A stretch of 64,000 nucleotides of DNA from Gammaproteobacteria bacterium. GTDB lineage: Bacteria; Pseudomonadota; Gammaproteobacteria; Xanthomonadales; SZUA-36. The notes beneath the pieces were generated by a model. It did no database searches, was not told the origin of the DNA, and was given only the letters and a program-made list of their open reading frames with translations. The stretch is taken from assembly GCA_024277815.1 (NCBI GenBank), contig JAJRUM010000050.1, positions 97,693-161,692 on the forward strand, in the 5' to 3' direction. A program made the position numbers and the translations under genes. Positions 43,071-51,042 of this stretch are shown one piece after another (the stretch's first letter is position 1; the number at the start of each line of letters is the position of its first letter).

Positions 43071-43925
43071 TTAACGCGCGTTTCTCTGGTTTAAGAATAT
43101 CAACCGTTCAAACAGGTGGACGTCCTGTTCATTTTTCAACAGCGCACCGTGCATCGGCGGCAGCGTCTTGCGCCGGTCATCACTGGCCAGCGCTTCCGGC
43201 GGCACATCCTCGGCCAACAGTAATTTGAGCCAGTCCAGTAATTCCGAGGTCGACGGCTTCTTCTTTAAACCTGGAATTTCCCGTAACTCGTAAAACGCGT
43301 TAAGCGCCTCACTCAACAACTCCTTCTTCAGGCCGGGGTAGTGCACGTCGACAATATCGACCATGGTTTCCTTGTCAGGAAAACGGATATAGTGGAAGAA
43401 ACAGCGCCGCAGGAACGCATCTGGCAATTCTTTTTCGTTGTTGCTGGTAATAACAATGATCGGACGATGCCTGGCGACGATGGTCTGCTTGGTTTCATAA
43501 ACATAGAACTCCATCCGGTCCAGTTCGCGCAACAGGTCATTGGGAAACTCGATATCGGCCTTGTCGATCTCATCTATCAGCAGCACAGGCTGCATGTCCT
43601 GATCGAACGCTTCCCACAACGGACCCTTGACGATGTAATTCGAAATGTCATTCACACGATCATCACCCAGCTGCGAATCACGTAAGCGGGCAACTGCATC
43701 ATACTCATACAGGCCCTGCTGGGCCTTGGTCGTAGACTTCACGTGCCATTGCAACAAGGGCCGGTCCAGACCCCGGGCAATTTCCTCTGCCAGTTGGGTT
43801 TTTCCGGTACCAGGCTCACCTTTGATCAGGATTGGACGGCCCAGTGTGACCGCGGCATTGACCGCAGTGGTGAGGTCTTCGGTAGCAACATAATTGTCGG
43901 TACCTGAAAAGCGCTGTTCGGACAT
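43071..43925 (-). CDS. MoxR-family AAA+ ATPase
   Basis: A 284-residue ATPase with the Walker A motif GEPGTGKTQ (residues 36-44), Walker B LLIDEIDKAD, the sensor region ITSNNEKELPDAFLRRCFFHYIRFPD and a C-terminal lid. The family is MoxR (RavA-like), which works with VWA proteins as chaperones for enzyme assembly or cofactor insertion. It is the first gene of the MoxR-VWA-DUF5916 run. The start ATG at 43925 is unambiguous. Confidence 0.92.
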   Translation of the reverse strand: MSEQRFSGTDNYVATEDLTTAVNAAVTLGRPILIKGEPGTGKTQLAEEIARGLDRPLLQWHVKSTTKAQQGLYEYDAVARLRDSQLGDDRVNDISNYIVKGPLWEAFDQDMQPVLLIDEIDKADIEFPNDLLRELDRMEFYVYETKQTIVARHRPIIVITSNNEKELPDAFLRRCFFHYIRFPDKETMVDIVDVHYPGLKKELLSEALNAFYELREIPGLKKKPSTSELLDWLKLLLAEDVPPEALASDDRRKTLPPMHGALLKNEQDVHLFERLIFLNQRNAR

Positions 43926-44045
43926 GAAATAACTGCCTGTATTAAAGCCTCTATTTTACCCTGTTTGGGTGCTCCGGAGATTCCCTGTTTGACTATTTAG
44001 CAAACTCTGGCCATGCTTGCTTGATATAAGTCACAGGCAATAGAA

Positions 44046-44456
44046 TTGTCCCGTTCGGAAATCATCAGGAAGCCGATAACCATTAAGCGCTGGACCAGGA
44101 TAAGCTTGCGAACACTACACCTGCTGGCAATCGTCGGGGTGGGCGGTGGCGTGATATTCGGCCTCGAAAAAGACCTCTGGCTCAGCTACTGGTGGCTCGC
44201 GATCACAAGCGGGGCTCTGTTAATTCTGATGGACGTGATTCCAAACCCGGTATGGCTGGTGCAGGTGCGGGGTATCACCATTATGCTGAAGCTGGTTCTG
44301 CTGGCATTGCTGGGAGTTTATCCGGGCTGGGATGCTCATATACTGATGCTTACCATTATTCTTTCTGCGGTGATTTCTCACGCCCCGGGCAAGCTCCGGT
44401 ATTACTCACTCTACCACCGGCGTGTCATTACTTCGGACAATGATACAAAGGGTTAA
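44046..44456 (+). CDS. Small membrane protein of unknown function
   Basis: A 136-residue protein with four predicted transmembrane segments (about residues 22-40, 45-63, 75-93, 97-113). I recognise no family. The start must be the TTG at 44046, because no ATG precedes the first helix; the real start may be further downstream. It ends 5 bases before the methyltransferase start and probably shares its transcript. Confidence 0.55.
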   Translation: MSRSEIIRKPITIKRWTRISLRTLHLLAIVGVGGGVIFGLEKDLWLSYWWLAITSGALLILMDVIPNPVWLVQVRGITIMLKLVLLALLGVYPGWDAHILMLTIILSAVISHAPGKLRYYSLYHRRVITSDNDTKG

Positions 44457-44461
44457 GCCGG

Positions 44462-45001
44462 ATGCCTGCTGCCCACCTGTTGCGAGACCATCTGCCCCTA
44501 CTGCTGGAACTGGATCGTTCGCGGCCTGTGCTGGACCTCGCCTGTGGCAGTGGCCGCAATGGCCTGCTGCTGACGGAACATGGCCTGTCGGTGGTATTCG
44601 CCGACAAGTCTGACAGCGCGCTGCAAAATGTTGCGCAACACCTCAAAGAGACTGACCTGCAGGGCCGTACCTGGAAGGTGGACCTGGAACAGGCCAAAAG
44701 CACGCCATTATCCGGGCAAAGCTTCGATGCCATCATTTGTTTTCGCTATCTGCACCGCCCCCTGTTCCCCGGCATTAAGAACGCGGTTAAACCCGGCGGC
44801 CTGGTTATCTATGAAACTTTCACCATTGAGAACCAACGTTTTGGGCGGCCGAATAACCCTGATTTCCTGCTGCGCCCGGGTGAACTGCAGTCTGTATTTG
44901 AAGACTGGGAGCCAGTTTATAGCTTTGAAGGCATACTGCGAAACCCGGGCCGTGCTGTCGCCCGGGTAGTTGCCAGAAAACCTGCTGCGATAATTAGTTA
45001 A
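44462..45001 (+). CDS. SAM-dependent methyltransferase, class I
   Basis: A 179-residue Rossmann methyltransferase with the motif I loop VLDLACGSGRNGLLL (residues 23-37), the acidic end VVFADKS and motif IV FDAIICFRYLHRPLF. The pattern resembles TehB and related small methyltransferases whose substrates are unclear. It follows the small membrane protein gene by 5 bases. The gene is read from the ATG at 44462 without a strong ribosome site. Confidence 0.8.
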   Translation: MPAAHLLRDHLPLLLELDRSRPVLDLACGSGRNGLLLTEHGLSVVFADKSDSALQNVAQHLKETDLQGRTWKVDLEQAKSTPLSGQSFDAIICFRYLHRPLFPGIKNAVKPGGLVIYETFTIENQRFGRPNNPDFLLRPGELQSVFEDWEPVYSFEGILRNPGRAVARVVARKPAAIIS

Positions 45002-45072
45002 AACCTGTGGAGCAACGGAATTGTCAGGCTACTCCATGACCTTTGAGTGGTATAAAACAATCACTATTTGCC

Positions 45073-45477
45073 TCACGCTTTACCCGCAACCGCCTTATTT
45101 TCCAGCAGTTCGATTTTGTAGCTATCAGGATCCTCGATATAGGCGAGGATTGAACTGTTCCCCTTCATTGGCCCGGGTTCGCGGATGATCTTGCCTCCCC
45201 TGGCACGAATTGTTTCACAGGCAGCGTAGACATCATCGTAGCCAATGGCGATATGCCCATAGGCGCTCCCCAGCTCATAACCTTCGTCCACATCCCAGTT
45301 GTAGGTCAGCTCCAGCACGGTATTTTCAGATTCATGCCCATAGCCGACAAACATAAGTGTGAAACGCCCCTCGGGAAATTCAATTTCCCGTAGTACTTTC
45401 ATGTCAAGAATATTGGTATAAAAGGCCTTCGATTTATCCAGGTCCCTGACCCGTAACATTGTATGCAGGAAACGCAT
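45073..45477 (-). CDS. gloA: Lactoylglutathione lyase (glyoxalase I)
   Basis: A 134-residue glyoxalase I. The metal ligands are in MRFLHTMLRVRD (His5), NTVLELTYN (Glu), YGHIAIGYDD (His) and DSYKIELLE (Glu). It converts the methylglyoxal-glutathione hemithioacetal to S-lactoylglutathione. The start is set by a GAGGAGGGG ribosome site just upstream of 45477; in-frame codons further up to 45567 do not match the family. It stands alone on this strand. Confidence 0.94.
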   Translation of the reverse strand: MRFLHTMLRVRDLDKSKAFYTNILDMKVLREIEFPEGRFTLMFVGYGHESENTVLELTYNWDVDEGYELGSAYGHIAIGYDDVYAACETIRARGGKIIREPGPMKGNSSILAYIEDPDSYKIELLENKAVAGKA

Positions 45478-45775
45478 AGATAACCCCTCCTCATTAATAT
45501 TGGACTGAATCACTTCTGCCCCACCAACCCTTTCCCTCATTCCGCGGAAACGTACTAAGGCGGGCACTCAAAATGGGTGAAAACTTCAACGCCGAGACAC
45601 CTGACTAACCTCATATATCTATACCTGCTGTAACCCCATCAGCCATATTTAAAGTGTCTATAAGCATCATCAAGAAGCCTTTTCTAATTAGTGATTTGTA
45701 AAGCACTATACATTCAAATATACTCTCCCCGATCACATCTGATTACACTACAACTTTAAGCAAAGAGGGGCACAC
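45478..45775. other. AT-rich intergenic region between gloA and a small exported protein
   Basis: 298 bases between divergent starts. The right part is A/T-rich and carries the promoter described at 45696-45724. The left end holds the gloA ribosome-binding site. I see no coding frame with family resemblance and no structured RNA motif that I can name. Confidence 0.5.
45696..45724 (+). promoter_or_regulatory. Sigma-70-type promoter for the small exported protein operon
   Basis: TTGTAA (45696-45701), 17-base spacer, TATACT (45719-45724). Both hexamers fit consensus well (four of six and five of six). Transcription would begin near 45731 and run into the gene at 45776, whose ATG has an AGAGGGG ribosome site. 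Confidence 0.5.
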
Positions 45776-46063
45776 ATGAAACTGTTTTCGAGGTGGTTAC
45801 TCACCGTAAGCACATCCTTGATGCTATTGGCACTTGTCACTGGGCAAGCAATGGCCAACCAGGTCACGGGCAGCGCCGAACGAAGCACTGCAACCATATT
45901 GTTCATGAATGACTCATCGCAAACCGCGATCCATGTCACAAAGACAACCAAGATGCCGGAAGGCGCAACAGTTGCAAGCCTGGTGGGGCAGCGCATTGAC
46001 GTGACCTATCACCAGGAGGGTAATCGCAACATTGCAGACTCTATAATGTTAGCAGCAAAATAG
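45776..46063 (+). CDS. Small exported protein of unknown function
   Basis: A 95-residue protein with a signal peptide (residues 1-27, VTGQAMA-N) and a mature part of about 68 residues, predicted beta-rich (QVTGSAERSTATILFMN...VASLVGQRIDVTYHQEG). It has no cysteine. I recognise no family; a small OB- or beta-sandwich fold is possible. It shares a transcript, 21 bases apart, with the following IPTL-CTERM protein. Confidence 0.6.
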   Translation: MKLFSRWLLTVSTSLMLLALVTGQAMANQVTGSAERSTATILFMNDSSQTAIHVTKTTKMPEGATVASLVGQRIDVTYHQEGNRNIADSIMLAAK

Positions 46064-46084
46064 TTTAAAGCAGAGAGAAATATA

Positions 46085-46807
46085 ATGAAGACATATATCA
46101 AGGGTAGCCTGCTGGGATTGGCGATGTTACTGGCCGTTCCGGCTCAAGCTGCCAACGTCCTGTACGGTTTTGACTTTTTTTTGGGTACTGATGTAATTAC
46201 CCCGGCGCTAGCTGCGGGCGGGCACACTGTGACAACTCACAATAATAACTGGGCAGGGTTTGATACAGACCTGGCGCTGGGCGGCTGGGATGTTGTTATC
46301 GCCGTCGTGCAAAACTCAGCCGTATACCCGGATCAAACGACATTGGCTAACTATATTGCCGGCGGCGGGAAGGTAATCTACGCTGACTGGACCGGGGATG
46401 CTGCCTATGGAGCCCTGTTCGAAGCAACCTATACGGGTAGTGTTAACGACGCTTCCGCGACTTTTAGCCCTCTTTTTAATGTGACCAATCCAGTCACTAT
46501 TACCAACCCTGGCTGGGGTACCTATTCCCTGGGGCTGGCACCGACCGGCGGGGGCGTGTCACTCTGCACCGGGTCTCCAAGCGGGGATTCCTGCATGGTG
46601 CAGGGGAATGGCGGTAATACTTTGCTGCTGGGCTTTCTGGCCGATGTGTTTACTGATGCTGAAGGCCAACAGATATTTGAAGACGCCGTTGCGCTGTTAG
46701 TAACGCCACAGGAATCAGTGCCTGTTCCGACCATGTCACAGTGGGCGCTTATCGTCCTGGCACTATTGCTGATGACGGCGGTATTCATGCGGCGGCGTAA
46801 GGTTTAG
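46085..46807 (+). CDS. IPTL-CTERM anchored exported protein
   Basis: A 240-residue protein with a signal peptide (residues 1-22, LAVPAQA) and a C-terminal sorting region: VPTMSQWALIVLALLLMTAVFMRRRKV, a P-T-x-S-x-W motif, hydrophobic helix and arginine cluster, which is the IPTL-CTERM type. The middle region (YGFDFFLGTDVITPAL, WDVVIAVVQNSAVYPDQTTLANYIAGGGKVIYADW) looks like a glutamine-amidotransferase-like Rossmann fold without an evident catalytic Cys. It resembles the protein at 57961. Surface-associated; function unknown. Confidence 0.75.
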   Translation: MKTYIKGSLLGLAMLLAVPAQAANVLYGFDFFLGTDVITPALAAGGHTVTTHNNNWAGFDTDLALGGWDVVIAVVQNSAVYPDQTTLANYIAGGGKVIYADWTGDAAYGALFEATYTGSVNDASATFSPLFNVTNPVTITNPGWGTYSLGLAPTGGGVSLCTGSPSGDSCMVQGNGGNTLLLGFLADVFTDAEGQQIFEDAVALLVTPQESVPVPTMSQWALIVLALLLMTAVFMRRRKV

Positions 46808-46844
46808 CCACATTCTGCAGCAGTAATTGCCTGAAAGTACTTAG

Positions 46845-46874
46845 TCCAGGTGCCCTGACAATGAGGCACCTGGA
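46845..46874. repeat. Perfect 10-bp inverted repeat between convergent genes
   Basis: TCCAGGTGCC (46845-46854) pairs perfectly with GGCACCTGGA (46865-46874) across a 10-base loop, between the IPTL-CTERM stop and the end of qhpE. No T-run follows on either strand, so it is not a classic terminator; it could be a Rho-dependent stem or a protein site. Confidence 0.5.
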
Positions 46875-46920
46875 TATAAGGAAGGTAATTTGCGTTTATA
46901 AAACCTGCTGCGCGAACCCA

Positions 46921-47541
46921 CTAGAGCCTGCAAGCCAGGTGGGCAGAAACACGGGCGCAGGCCAGAGAGTCGCCGCCCAGGTTGAGTCCACGGGGGAAAC
47001 CATCCAACTCGCGCGGCAGTCCTTTTGCTCGACAGGGGCTGGCCTCGTCTGCTGCCATCTCTACCTGGCCATCCGCAAATTCTTCTGCGGCGACAACCGC
47101 GAAAACACCAGGCAAAGAAGCAGGTATTGGTCCCGCAGGCCCGGGCTGCCCGGCGGCGACCAGGATTGAGCCCGCCTGTTGTGCGGAAGCACAGGCATCT
47201 GCAACAAGCCCGACACCGGGGCCGGGTGGCACGCTGCAACTCAGGTTGATGACATCACAGCCTGCCGCAGCAGCACGCAAAATGCCCCTGGCGAGCAGCG
47301 ACGGATAGGTCGTAAGGCCATCATCGAATACCCTGACTACAAACAGGTCCGCTTCGGGCAAGGCCTGGCGCAGCACGCCAGCAATCGCGGTGCCATGGCC
47401 GACCGGATCACTGAAGTCGTCGTCTTCGCAGATCTGCCCGGCGTGATTCACGTACAACCGACATCCCTGCACCTCCCCGCGCACGTGGGAGTGCCAGGGG
47501 TTGACGCCGGTATCGACAATTCCGATCAGCTGTTTTTTCAT
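46921..47541 (-). CDS. qhpE: Subtilisin-like protease QhpE (processes the QHNDH gamma leader)
   Basis: A small (206-residue) S8 peptidase without signal or propeptide. The triad is D10 (GIVDTGVNPW), H49 (PVGHGTAIAG) and S192, where the usual GTS reads GDSLA. The oxyanion-hole Asn region reads AAGQPG (Q132) instead of AAGN. QhpE removes the leader of the cross-linked gamma subunit in the cytoplasm before export. It is the last gene of the minus-strand qhp operon and overlaps qhpF by 4 bases (ATGA). Position and size fit QhpE well. Confidence 0.82.
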   Translation of the reverse strand: MKKQLIGIVDTGVNPWHSHVRGEVQGCRLYVNHAGQICEDDDFSDPVGHGTAIAGVLRQALPEADLFVVRVFDDGLTTYPSLLARGILRAAAAGCDVINLSCSVPPGPGVGLVADACASAQQAGSILVAAGQPGPAGPIPASLPGVFAVVAAEEFADGQVEMAADEASPCRAKGLPRELDGFPRGLNLGGDSLACARVSAHLACRL

Positions 47542-49241
47542 GGCCGTACAGGCTGTTGCGTGATCTGCGGTTCGTTGACTGTAAAATAACCTAGCAAAGT
47601 CTCTTCGCTGACCGCCTGCAGTTGCCCCTCGCGCAACAGCAGCAAACGATCAAACTGCCCAAGTCCCGTCAGGCGATGGCTGATAGCCAGTACCGTTCGC
47701 TCAGAAAAAGCTTCAAACAAATTGCAGCGCACACGTTGTTCCGTTTCCGGGTCCATCGCTGAAAAGGCTTCATCAAGCACCAGCACCAATGGGTTGGCAA
47801 GAAACAACCGCGCGAGCCCAAGCCGTTGCCGCTGCCCATCGGACAGTGTCTGGCCATGGCCGCCGATAACCGTGTCAAAACCACGGGGCAGGGACAAGAT
47901 GAACTTGTTGGCCTCCGCCAGCCTGGCGGCTTCCACCAGTGCCTCATCGGTTGCGCCGGGGTTTCCGTAGAGCAGGTTTTCCCTGACGCTGGCATGCAGC
48001 AGAAAGGGCTCTGATGAGGCATAGGCCAACGCGTCATGAGGATGCTTTTGCGCCCCACCAACACCTATACTGACCCGTCCCGTAAGCGGTTTGCGCAAGC
48101 CAAACAGTATCTGCACCAGTGTGGATTTTCCGGCCCCGGAAGTGCCGAATATCGCCACTTTCTCACCCTGCTTGATGCACAGGTCCAGTCCTGCCAACAC
48201 GGGTGCATCCGCAGTGTAGCCAAACGAGATATTCTCAAACCTGACCGCTACCTGGTCGGAAGACTGCCTGAAATCAGCACGTGTCATTGACTCTTCTTCA
48301 CCGAGCACTTCTGCCACTCGCTCAAGGCTGACGCGGACCTCCTGCAACGACCGAATTAATCCCAGCAGGCCAGAAGCAGGTCCGAAAAGCCGGCTCTGAT
48401 AAAGCACAAATGCCACGAAAGTACCCAACGTGATAGCACCGCTCTCCAGTTGGCGGCCACCCAGCAAATATATCCAGGCCAGGCTGATCGATAGTGCCAG
48501 GCCGGGCAACTGGGAGGCCGCAAACTCCGTCACCTGGAACCTGACCACACGCTTGACCAGTTGCTTGTTCAGTCGCTCGAAAGCCGTCAGGTCATGTTGT
48601 TCGGCGTGGTGGAAGCGGATGCCCCTCAAGGCGCCCAGGCGCTCCGATAGAAAGTGGGACAAGTCGGCCATTTTCTCTCGTATACCGCGGGTTCCGGTCT
48701 CAATAGGGCCGCGAAAGAACGTGGTTACGAGCAATGCAACACCCAGGCCGACATAACTCCAAAGCGCCAGCACCGGTGACAGATAGATCAGAATGACTGC
48801 ACACAGTATTAAAAACAGGACATTGTGCAAAACACCGATAACTCCATCTACCAGCAGCGCCTGAATTCTGGGTATGTCCGATCCAAACCGGCTTAGCAGA
48901 TCGCCATGGCGAAAGTGTTCGATGCCCTCGATACGCGCATACAGGCAATGCCGGAAAAGCCTTTGCCGGATATCAACCAGCACGCCTGCGGAAAGCCGGG
49001 TGTGTACCAGGCGCGATATGAACCCGAAGATGACATCAACAACCGCCAGTAACACCAGCGCCGCGGCAATCATGGGTATGACCTGGTAATCCCCTCTTTC
49101 GACCACCGCATCAATAAAGGCTTTACCGATCAACGGTGTTGACAGGGCGGTAGCCGCACCGATCAACCCCAGCGCGAAAAGTGCCGCAAGGGTTTTCTTA
49201 CGCTGTTGCAGGTGACGGCTAAACAGCCTCAATGTGCTCAC
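47538..49241 (-). CDS. qhpF: ABC transporter QhpF (gamma-subunit exporter)
   Basis: A 567-residue half-transporter: six-helix membrane domain (about residues 20-300) and a C-terminal ATPase domain with Walker A GTSGAGKST, signature LSDGQRQRLGLARL and Walker B VLVLDEAF. QhpF is needed for quinohemoprotein amine dehydrogenase biogenesis and probably exports the processed gamma subunit. The start is a GTG (49241) that overlaps the upstream U32 gene stop; a longer frame reaching upstream has no family resemblance. ATGA overlap with qhpE follows. Confidence 0.82.
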   Translation of the reverse strand: MSTLRLFSRHLQQRKKTLAALFALGLIGAATALSTPLIGKAFIDAVVERGDYQVIPMIAAALVLLAVVDVIFGFISRLVHTRLSAGVLVDIRQRLFRHCLYARIEGIEHFRHGDLLSRFGSDIPRIQALLVDGVIGVLHNVLFLILCAVILIYLSPVLALWSYVGLGVALLVTTFFRGPIETGTRGIREKMADLSHFLSERLGALRGIRFHHAEQHDLTAFERLNKQLVKRVVRFQVTEFAASQLPGLALSISLAWIYLLGGRQLESGAITLGTFVAFVLYQSRLFGPASGLLGLIRSLQEVRVSLERVAEVLGEEESMTRADFRQSSDQVAVRFENISFGYTADAPVLAGLDLCIKQGEKVAIFGTSGAGKSTLVQILFGLRKPLTGRVSIGVGGAQKHPHDALAYASSEPFLLHASVRENLLYGNPGATDEALVEAARLAEANKFILSLPRGFDTVIGGHGQTLSDGQRQRLGLARLFLANPLVLVLDEAFSAMDPETEQRVRCNLFEAFSERTVLAISHRLTGLGQFDRLLLLREGQLQAVSEETLLGYFTVNEPQITQQPVRP

Positions 49242-50203
49242 AACTGCACCTCTTGCTGGCCCGGCCACAGATCCGGGTAATAGCAGGCACGCGCATCGGT
49301 ACACAGCGACGCCCCGCCCCGCAAGGCGATAATTTCCTCTTTGATATGTTCGGCCTGACCACCGTTGCGGCCGATGTCCCGGGCCACTGCCGCCAGCCTG
49401 ACCGAAGCCAGTTTCCGCTCCAGTGATGCTTCACGGCCAACCACCTTCAAGCACCTGATACCCGCAGCCTGCAGTCGCGGAATAGCACACAGCCCGCAGG
49501 GACCGAGTGGATAGCCTTTGCTGGTGGCACAGCCGCAATTGTTCTGCACCCATTTCCAGAAATCATAACGTTCAAGAACATCTGCAGGCATACACTTCAG
49601 GCCACCACCATCAGCCAGGCAGAAAGTCCCCGCTGCGTGCGTCGTGGCACACAGGCCCTCCTCAAAAACACAACCGTCATTGATCAGGAACGCCTCAAAC
49701 TCCAGGCCGTCGACCACGCAACGTTCGATCTCCGTCAACGTCAGGTGGCGTGGCAATATGACCCTGCCAAGACCCAGTTCACGAAAGAATTCACAACTGG
49801 CGGCATTGTTAACCGCTGCCAGGCTGGAAAGGTGCAGTTTGCCGCCATGACCCGCCTCAACCAACGCGAGCATCAGGTCCATATCCGCTACGATCAAGGC
49901 GCTGACGCCAGCATCACGGAGCAGACGATCACCGAACTCCGCCAGCATGGTCACTGCACCGGGCGGATAGTGCAGCGAGTTCAAAGCCACATGAACCGGC
50001 GCTGCGCCTGCGGCTAAAATGATATCAGCCAGGGCCTCTACACCCGGCACACCCGCTGCATCCGGGTGCCTGCGATTACTCCACCTGGCACCATACGCTG
50101 CTTTCCAGTCGGGCGGCTCAAGGCCACAATAAAACTCATCCGCACCGGCAGCCAGCAAAGGTTCAACTTCGCTGGCAGCTCTGAGTGGTGAGAGTATTTT
50201 CAT
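49238..50203 (-). CDS. UbiU-like U32-family Fe-S protein in the qhp operon
   Basis: A 321-residue U32-family protein (KILSPLRAASEVEPLLAAGADEFYCGL at the N-terminus). A cysteine set like that of UbiU is visible: C178-x6-C185 (CVFEEGLC; UbiU has CIMSEGRC), then C195 and C204, C223, C225, C236 and C239, followed by GIRCLKVVGRE, like NIASVKIEGRQ of UbiU. UbiU, with UbiV, carries [4Fe-4S] clusters and hydroxylates ubiquinone precursors without O2; other U32 proteins hydroxylate RNA. It overlaps the UbiV-like partner by 4 bases (ATGA). I infer a role in tryptophan hydroxylation of QhpC, replacing QhpG. Confidence 0.75.
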   Translation of the reverse strand: MKILSPLRAASEVEPLLAAGADEFYCGLEPPDWKAAYGARWSNRRHPDAAGVPGVEALADIILAAGAAPVHVALNSLHYPPGAVTMLAEFGDRLLRDAGVSALIVADMDLMLALVEAGHGGKLHLSSLAAVNNAASCEFFRELGLGRVILPRHLTLTEIERCVVDGLEFEAFLINDGCVFEEGLCATTHAAGTFCLADGGGLKCMPADVLERYDFWKWVQNNCGCATSKGYPLGPCGLCAIPRLQAAGIRCLKVVGREASLERKLASVRLAAVARDIGRNGGQAEHIKEEIIALRGGASLCTDARACYYPDLWPGQQEVQL

Positions 50204-51042
50204 GGCATGGCTTGCTGATGAAACACCAGCTTGTCCGCCAGCGCAACGTGACGGGAAATCCACGCCTGCTGTGCCGTGAAAAACAGGGTGTTCCCCGCTC
50301 GCCAAAGCGGCTGATCGGTATCCTGCCGGACTTCCCGCCGGCACACGCCCCGGCACGGGGCCGTGCAACCGGTCTTGAGCCCACGGGTGAAAGTTCCCGC
50401 ACCGACCGGCGTCACAGCGGCTTTTTCGAGGCAATTCCGCCCGGAAGCCACGAAAGTGAACGGTACATGCAGGGTCCGCTCAAGACCATCATCTCCGCTA
50501 CCCAGGTAGCCGGGCTCCAGGTCAGCGTCTGATTCAAGTGCGCATACGCCCAGGGATTTGGCCAGTTTTCTGATGCCCGCCCCACGAGCAGTGTTTTCGC
50601 CGTCCGGCCCCATATCCTGCATGGTCAGACGCGGGTCTCTCAAGCCCCGGTTCATCAACCGGCCCATGCGTGGCGGGATAGCTGGATATGATTTTCGCAG
50701 CAACTCCAGAACACCCCAGTCATTGAATACCACAGCCGGGAACCAACCCTGTCCGGTCAGGCTGGCCAGCAAACGGTCGAGGCGGTCCAGGCCTTTATAG
50801 GTGACGATGGGTGTCAACAGCACAGCCTCCAGGCCCAATGCCTGGCAGTGCGCGCAAAAAGCTTCAGTGTCTTCACGACCCGGCAGCAATTCCTGGCAGA
50901 ACTCCGAGCCGAAGTAGAGTGCTGTCAGCGACGCATCGGGGCAGGCCTCATGCAGCACTTCTCCAGCCCACTCCGCGGCCAGCAGTTCCTGGCAGCCTGG
51001 TGGTGTGCTTTCCGGGCTGGCTATGCGAAGCCCATAGTCCAT
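50200..51042 (-). CDS. UbiV-like U32-family Fe-S protein in the qhp operon
   Basis: A 280-residue protein resembling UbiV in layout: C49 in ALYFGSEFCQE (UbiV: VIYLGEAVCSKR), C204 in VASGRNCLEK (UbiV: SARCFTAR), then C226-x3-C230-x3-C234 (UbiV has C193 and C197 spaced x3). These would be the four [4Fe-4S] ligands. It starts immediately after the qhpB stop and overlaps the UbiU-like gene. In UbiU/UbiV the two proteins form a heterodimer; the adjacent pair here suggests the same. Another unresolved U32 activity, such as peptide processing, is the alternative. Confidence 0.7.
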   Translation of the reverse strand: MDYGLRIASPESTPPGCQELLAAEWAGEVLHEACPDASLTALYFGSEFCQELLPGREDTEAFCAHCQALGLEAVLLTPIVTYKGLDRLDRLLASLTGQGWFPAVVFNDWGVLELLRKSYPAIPPRMGRLMNRGLRDPRLTMQDMGPDGENTARGAGIRKLAKSLGVCALESDADLEPGYLGSGDDGLERTLHVPFTFVASGRNCLEKAAVTPVGAGTFTRGLKTGCTAPCRGVCRREVRQDTDQPLWRAGNTLFFTAQQAWISRHVALADKLVFHQQAMP

